Assembly: GCA_019307945.1 (NCBI GenBank)
Contig: JAFDIS010000014.1
Coordinates: 1 to 56,198 of the forward strand
Direction: 5' to 3'
Length of the DNA stretch: 56,198 bases
DNA from: Deltaproteobacteria bacterium
GTDB lineage: Bacteria > Desulfobacterota > DSM-4660 > Desulfatiglandales > Desulfatiglandaceae
Shown here in pieces: positions 52,168 through 56,198 of this stretch. Each line of letters begins with the position of its first letter. Position 1 is the stretch's first letter. Both the position numbers and the translations under genes were made by a program. The notes beneath the pieces are model-generated. The model did no database searches. It worked only from the letters and a program-made list of their open reading frames with translations, and was not told the DNA's origin.

Positions 52168-53543
52168 ACGACTATGACGTATACGTGGTCGACGACGAAG
52201 ACGTGGCCAGGGAAGGAATCGCCCTTGCCTTGCGCAATGACTACCGGGTGGCCGCCTTTCCTTCGGCGGAACTCGCTCTGGAGGCCATGGAAAAAGGCCT
52301 CCCCGACCTGGTTCTCCTGGACATCGGCCTGCCCGGGATGGACGGCATCGAGGCGCTGGGGGCCATCAAGAAGCGCAGCCCTGAAACCGTGGTCATCATG
52401 ATTACGGCCTACGAGGACGTCAAGACCGTGGTATCGGCCATGAAACTGGGAGCATACGATTATGTGGTCAAACCGCTGCAGATGGACGGGCTGCTCCTGA
52501 GCGTCCGAAACGCCCTGGAGTCGGTACGCATGAGAAAGGAGATCCAGTCACTCCACGAACGCTATCTCAAGGAAAACGTCCCATGTTTCCTGGGCGAGAG
52601 CGATGCGGTCCAGGATATCATGGAAATCGTGGGGAAGGTGGCGGCCAGCCCGGACACCGCGGTGATGATCCTCGGCGAGACGGGAACCGGCAAGGAACTC
52701 ATAGCCCGGGCCATCCACTATCGAAGTCCTCATTTCAAAGGCCCCATGGTCTCGGTCAACTGCGCGGCGATCCCGAGGGAACTCATAGAGAGCGAATTGT
52801 TCGGCTACGAAAAAGGGGCCTTCAGCGGGGCGGAGGCCTCGGGCAAGAGCGGGCTGGTGGAAGAGGCCTCCGACGGGACACTTTTCCTGGACGAGGTGGG
52901 AGACCTGAGTATGGATGCCCAGGCCAAGCTCCTGCGCTTTCTGGAGGAAGGAGAATACTACCGAGTGGGTGGTACGCGCAGCCGAAAGGTGAGGACCCGG
53001 ATCATCTCGGCCACGAACCGTGACTTGGAGGCCATGATGTCGGAAGGGCGCTTCCGCAAAGACCTCTATTATCGGCTGGCCGTCGTACGAATCGAAATCC
53101 CTTCCCTGAACCAGCGGCGCAAGGATATCATGCCCATCGCCACACATTTCCTGGCCCAGTTCAACGAAAAATTCGGAAAGTCCTTTCTCGGTTTCTCGGA
53201 AGAGGCCAGAGAGGCCCTGGAAGGATTTCACTGGACCGGGAACGTCAGGGAACTGAAGAATCTCGTGGAACGCGGCGTGCTTCTGGGGGAAGGGCCGCTG
53301 CTCACCCCCGAAGGCCTGGGACTGGAACGGGTAACGAGCGCCGGAGGGGATGCCGGCCCGGGACAGCGGTGGAATCTGCCGCCGCTCTCCGCCGAGGGTT
53401 TCGACCTCCTGGGCCTGCTGGGAGAGATCGAGCGACGGTACCTTCGAGAAGCGCTGAGGCTTTCGGGAGACAACGAAAGCCGTGCGGCCAGACTCCTGGG
53501 GATCAGCCGGGACACCTTCCGATACAGGAAAAAGAGACTTTGA
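52164..53543 (+). CDS. NtrC-type sigma-54 response regulator
   Basis: 459 residues, ATGA-overlapping the sensor kinase. The receiver has DDED and phosphoacceptor Asp53 (LLDIGLPGMDG). The AAA+ domain has Walker A GETGTGKE (171-178), the sigma-54 contact loop GAFSGA (218-223), Walker B DGTLFLDEVGDL, the R-finger region and FHWTGNVRELKNLVERG. A Fis-type helix-turn-helix (SRAARLLGISRDTFRYRKKR) ends the protein. The loop carries Ser instead of the canonical Thr (GAFTGA), a tolerated variant in some activators. Probable partner of the preceding kinase; likely target is the -24/-12 promoter at 53848. Confidence 0.95.
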   Translation: MNDYDVYVVDDEDVAREGIALALRNDYRVAAFPSAELALEAMEKGLPDLVLLDIGLPGMDGIEALGAIKKRSPETVVIMITAYEDVKTVVSAMKLGAYDYVVKPLQMDGLLLSVRNALESVRMRKEIQSLHERYLKENVPCFLGESDAVQDIMEIVGKVAASPDTAVMILGETGTGKELIARAIHYRSPHFKGPMVSVNCAAIPRELIESELFGYEKGAFSGAEASGKSGLVEEASDGTLFLDEVGDLSMDAQAKLLRFLEEGEYYRVGGTRSRKVRTRIISATNRDLEAMMSEGRFRKDLYYRLAVVRIEIPSLNQRRKDIMPIATHFLAQFNEKFGKSFLGFSEEAREALEGFHWTGNVRELKNLVERGVLLGEGPLLTPEGLGLERVTSAGGDAGPGQRWNLPPLSAEGFDLLGLLGEIERRYLREALRLSGDNESRAARLLGISRDTFRYRKKRL

Positions 53544-53847
53544 GGATCGCTTCATCCTTGGGCTGCGGCCTGGTCCCAACGTCGCCGGATCGCCTTTCCC
53601 TCCTCCCTCTCATTCCCGGGATCCGTGGGTCACGCCGTCCCTGAGGCTGGCGGATGAAAATCGCCTGGTATCAGGTTCCGGGCCGACACCGGCAATCCCG
53701 GAATCTCCCGTCGGGGTGGGGCTTATGCCCACGGAATTGGGGATTTTGCCCCACATTGGTTTTGTCTCATACCGGCAAAGTGGCATGTCTGATTCCAACG
53801 TTTTGAAATAACGGAATAAAATTTTCAGCAGGTCGAGCTGAGGGCTT

Positions 53848-53863
53848 TGGCATGGAGCATGCA
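53848..53863 (+). promoter_or_regulatory. Sigma-54 (-24/-12) promoter candidate
   Basis: TGGCATGGAGCATGCA carries the -24 GG and -12 GC dinucleotides exactly 10 bases apart and matches TGGCAC-N5-TTGCA at nine of the eleven fixed positions. It lies 66 bases before the HDOD-kinase ATG at 53929 and 305 bases after the NtrC-type gene. The 385-bp intergenic region also holds several G/C hairpins (for example TGGGGATTTTGCCCCA) but no gene. Confidence 0.5.
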
Positions 53864-53928
53864 TCTTATCTGAACGCGGGCCATCGTTGGATCTGCCTTT
53901 GCCGAGCCCGCAGCCACAGGGGATACGT

Positions 53929-56067
53929 ATGAAAGAAGAACGACCCGACCTCGAGACACTCAAGGCCTTCAAGAAACTGCCCTCGCTTCCTCATATCCTG
54001 CTCAAGGTCCTCGAGGCGTGCAACGACCCCAAGGGCAGCGTGGCCGAACTCTCTGCAATCATCGAAAAGGATCCCGCCCTTTGTGGAAAGATCCTGCGAG
54101 TCGTCAATTCGACTTACTTCGGTCTGCGCCGGAAAGTGGAAGGTATCGCCCAGGCGGCCACCCTGCTGGGGACCAATGCAGTTCGGAACATGGTGCTGTG
54201 CGCCTCGGTGCATGAGGTGTTTCGCGCCCGGGGATCCGGCCGAGGGCCTGACCTGAAACGGTACTGGTGGCACTCGCTCAAAAGCGGAATCCTGGCAAGG
54301 GACCTGGCGCGCCGGGTGGGGTATGCTAACGGGGAAGAGGCCTTTCTCGCAGGCCTCCTTCACGATCTGGGGAAACTGGTGCTGTGGACTAATTTCCCGC
54401 GCGAATACGAGGAACTGCTGGAGCGGTACGAATCCCGGGAGGAACTCCGCCTGGCCGCCGAGAGCAAGCTCGGGGCGACCCATTGTCAGGCCGGAGGGTG
54501 GCTCCTGGATCGCTGGGGCCTGCCCACCTTCGTGGCGGATGCAGTCTACTACCACCATGAATCCCTGGAACGTGTCATGGACGCCCTTCCCCTGGTCCGG
54601 ATCGTCTTCGCCGCCAACGTGCTCTCCCAGCCGCCCACGGCCGAGTCTGAAAGCAGGGCCGCGGAGGTCCTGGGCGTTCTGTTCGGCCTAACGGCGGAGC
54701 AGGTGAGCGACATGGGTGCGCGAGCCGAGAAGGAAGTTGAGGAGGTAGCGCGATCCCTGCAGATCGAAGTATCCTCGCCGGCGGGTGATGATACAAACGA
54801 CCAGCTCAAGGCCGCCGCGCTGGAAAAACGGGTTCAGGACATGTCTCTGCTTTTGGGCACGTTGCAGAATCTGCTCCAGGCCCATGAAGAGCGGGCGATC
54901 CTCCGGGTGGTGGACGAGGGGTTCCGCATCTTGTTCGATTGCACGGATCTCTTTTTCTTCCTCCACGACCCGGACAAGGAGGCCTTGGTGGGACGGGGCG
55001 TGGTGGAGGAGGAACGATCCGCCCTCGTGGAAGGCCTGCTGGTTCCCGTCTCTTCCGAGCGCAGCCTTCTGGTCTCCTGTCTGCGCCGGGAGGAGATCCT
55101 GAACAGCTTCGAAGGCCCCCAAGACGAGGCACCGGTGATCATAGACGCCCAGCTCATCCGTTTCATGGGGGTCGAAGGCATGGTATGCATCCCCCTTTCG
55201 GCCCACGGTGAGTCGGTGGGCGTAGTGGTGTTGGGCTTGAAGGAAAAAGAGTTCCGCAAACTGGCCCTTGATTTTTCCCTCCTGCACATGTTCGTAAGCC
55301 AGGCGTCCCTGGCCCTTTACGCCCAGCAATTGCGTGAGCGTCAGTGGCGCAGGATCCAGGTGGAGAGGCTGGAGGCGGCCGAGGCCATGGCCCGCAAGGT
55401 GGTGCATGAAGCCAACAACCCTTTGGGCATAATGAAAAACTATCTCAAGATCCTCGGGATGAAGCTGGCGGAGAGAGGAATCGAGCAGGAAGAAATCCGA
55501 ATCCTGAACGAAGAAATCGACCGGGTTGCGGGCATTCTTGCGGGTCTCACGGCCTTCACTTCCCGCAGCGGCACCAGACCCCCCGAACCTGTCGATGTCA
55601 ACCGCCTGCTGAAGGACCTGGCCAAGATCACCAGGGATTCCCTGCAGCAGAGGGTGGGGGTGACTCTGCACCTGGATCCGGACCCCTCTCTTCCGACAGT
55701 CATGGCGGATCGAGACGGGTTGAAGCAGGTGGTGATCAACCTGGTAAAAAACGCCGCCGAGGCCATGGAAAGCCGGGGAGGGAACATCTACCTGGAGACG
55801 CGCCGCAGTTCCAAAGCGCTGGAGCAGGATGACGCGAAAGGCTATGTCCAGATAATCATCCGGGACGACGGTCCCGGGATCCCGGAGGAGGTCAAATCGA
55901 AGCTCTTCGAGCCCTTCGTGACCTCCAAAGGAGCCGGACACAGCGGACTGGGTCTTTCCATCGTGCACAACCTGGTGAAAAAGATGGGTGGCGCGGTGGT
56001 GTGCGAAAGCGAGGAGGGGAAAGGCACCCGGTTTCGAATCGAGATCCCGGTAGGGAAACAGGGCTAG
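53929..56067 (+). CDS. HDOD-GAF histidine kinase
   Basis: 712 residues from the ATG at 53929; the ribosome site AGGGGAT is weak. An N-terminal HDOD domain (about 15-220: LPSLPHILLKVLEACNDPKG, LLHDLGKLVLW, VADAVYYHHESLE) retains the HD pair. A GAF-like domain follows (about 310-460: RFMGVEGMVCIPLSAHGESV). HisKA has VVHEANNPLGIMKNY (His493), and HATPase_c has VINLVKNAAEAMESRGGNIY, RDDGPGIPEEVKSKLFEPFV and GHSGLGLSIVHNLV. There is no membrane segment. HDOD-kinase fusions are found where signals of stress or growth state feed a phosphorelay. The receiver gene that follows is its likely partner. Confidence 0.93.
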   Translation: MKEERPDLETLKAFKKLPSLPHILLKVLEACNDPKGSVAELSAIIEKDPALCGKILRVVNSTYFGLRRKVEGIAQAATLLGTNAVRNMVLCASVHEVFRARGSGRGPDLKRYWWHSLKSGILARDLARRVGYANGEEAFLAGLLHDLGKLVLWTNFPREYEELLERYESREELRLAAESKLGATHCQAGGWLLDRWGLPTFVADAVYYHHESLERVMDALPLVRIVFAANVLSQPPTAESESRAAEVLGVLFGLTAEQVSDMGARAEKEVEEVARSLQIEVSSPAGDDTNDQLKAAALEKRVQDMSLLLGTLQNLLQAHEERAILRVVDEGFRILFDCTDLFFFLHDPDKEALVGRGVVEEERSALVEGLLVPVSSERSLLVSCLRREEILNSFEGPQDEAPVIIDAQLIRFMGVEGMVCIPLSAHGESVGVVVLGLKEKEFRKLALDFSLLHMFVSQASLALYAQQLRERQWRRIQVERLEAAEAMARKVVHEANNPLGIMKNYLKILGMKLAERGIEQEEIRILNEEIDRVAGILAGLTAFTSRSGTRPPEPVDVNRLLKDLAKITRDSLQQRVGVTLHLDPDPSLPTVMADRDGLKQVVINLVKNAAEAMESRGGNIYLETRRSSKALEQDDAKGYVQIIIRDDGPGIPEEVKSKLFEPFVTSKGAGHSGLGLSIVHNLVKKMGGAVVCESEEGKGTRFRIEIPVGKQG

Positions 56068-56097
56068 TCTTTGAGCGGGAAGCGGGGGGCGATGGTC

Positions 56098-56198
56098 ATG
56101 GAGACACGGACGAAGATACTGGTGGTGGACGACGAGCCCCGGATGCGGGAAAGCCTGCAACTTCTGCTGAACCGCGACGGGCACGAGGTTCACACTGC
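56098..56198 (+). CDS. Response regulator receiver (cut by window edge)
   Basis: The first ~33 residues of a receiver domain (TKILVVDDEPRMRESLQLLL, with the acidic pair DDE) run off the right edge. The ATG at 56098 sits at a good distance from a GGGGGG tract; an in-frame ATG at 56092 is possible. It starts 30 bp after the HDOD kinase and is likely co-transcribed with it. The output domain is not visible. Confidence 0.85.
   Translation, partial: METRTKILVVDDEPRMRESLQLLLNRDGHEVHT

Noticed and set aside
54688-56193. 501-codon minus-strand frame opposite the HDOD kinase
   Set aside because: Antisense shadow; the plus strand has complete HDOD, GAF, HisKA and HATPase motifs.
1-56198. tRNA, rRNA or CRISPR elements
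   Set aside because: No TPsiC-type GGTTCRA arms within a cloverleaf, rRNA segments or regularly spaced repeats were recognised by eye; a tRNAscan or CRISPR-finder run would settle this.

Overview
The window is a 56.2-kb piece of a GC-rich, Gram-negative, anaerobic-type bacterial chromosome. The gene set fits a Desulfobacterota (former Deltaproteobacteria) organism. It includes a tungsten-type aldehyde:ferredoxin oxidoreductase, an ADP-forming acyl-CoA synthetase alpha subunit, TRAP carboxylate transport, a DUF3786 protein, a stand-alone IMP cyclohydrolase, a TIGR04219-like outer-membrane barrel and sigma-54 two-component regulators. This assignment is inferred from gene content. No rRNA, tRNA, CRISPR array, complete insertion sequence, integrase or replication origin was recognised.

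Layout. (1) 1-6.8 kb: a cut-off glycerate 2-kinase, DUF3786, WbqC-like, FtsH, and a lysine-2,3-aminomutase-like enzyme coupled to a beta-CASP RNase-like hydrolase. (2) 7-10 kb: a complete TRAP operon (dctP-dctQ-dctM). (3) 10.3-15.5 kb: a tiny cysteine-rich ORF, a PurH N-domain protein, icd plus flavodoxin, and an HTH-cupin/endonuclease IV/DUF1178 operon. (4) 15.6-23.6 kb: dodecin, LOG protein, RsmG, TetR, Mut7-C, MurA, ComEC, a lipoprotein and an MBL hydrolase. (5) 23.6-29.6 kb: a more A+T-rich, decaying accessory stretch with a rhodanese remnant, a DAP-decarboxylase-like protein that has lost its catalytic residues, an HD hydrolase, IlvD, an XRE-cupin regulator, a frameshifted and truncated dctP, and a small winged-helix protein. 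(6) 30-41 kb, nearly all minus strand: envelope lipoprotein and M23 peptidase, acyl-CoA dehydrogenase, NUDIX, an SbcD-like gene with its middle deleted, AOR, NMO/FabK-like oxidoreductase and HD hydrolase. (7) 41-49.8 kb: a zinc-ribbon coiled-coil protein, GNAT, a cupin/ATC-hydrolase/M20 operon, an HMG-CoA-lyase-like protein, an Mth938 protein, an acyl-CoA synthetase subunit and an outer-membrane barrel. (8) 50.3 kb to the end: a signalling block of a REC-PAS-PAS histidine kinase, an NtrC-type regulator, an HDOD-GAF histidine kinase and a cut-off response regulator. A sigma-54-like promoter lies in front of the HDOD gene.

The most unusual items are the intact but apparently catalytically dead PLP-barrel decarboxylase homologue (24228-25325), three gene remnants (rhodanese, dctP, SbcD-like), the uncalled 56-residue cysteine protein (10340-10510), the ATC-hydrolase/M20 pairing, the large zinc-ribbon coiled-coil protein and the sigma-54 signalling block. 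I did not find a clear multi-gene defence or other wholly new system. The pseudoenzyme and the cysteine micro-protein are the best candidates for undescribed biology.
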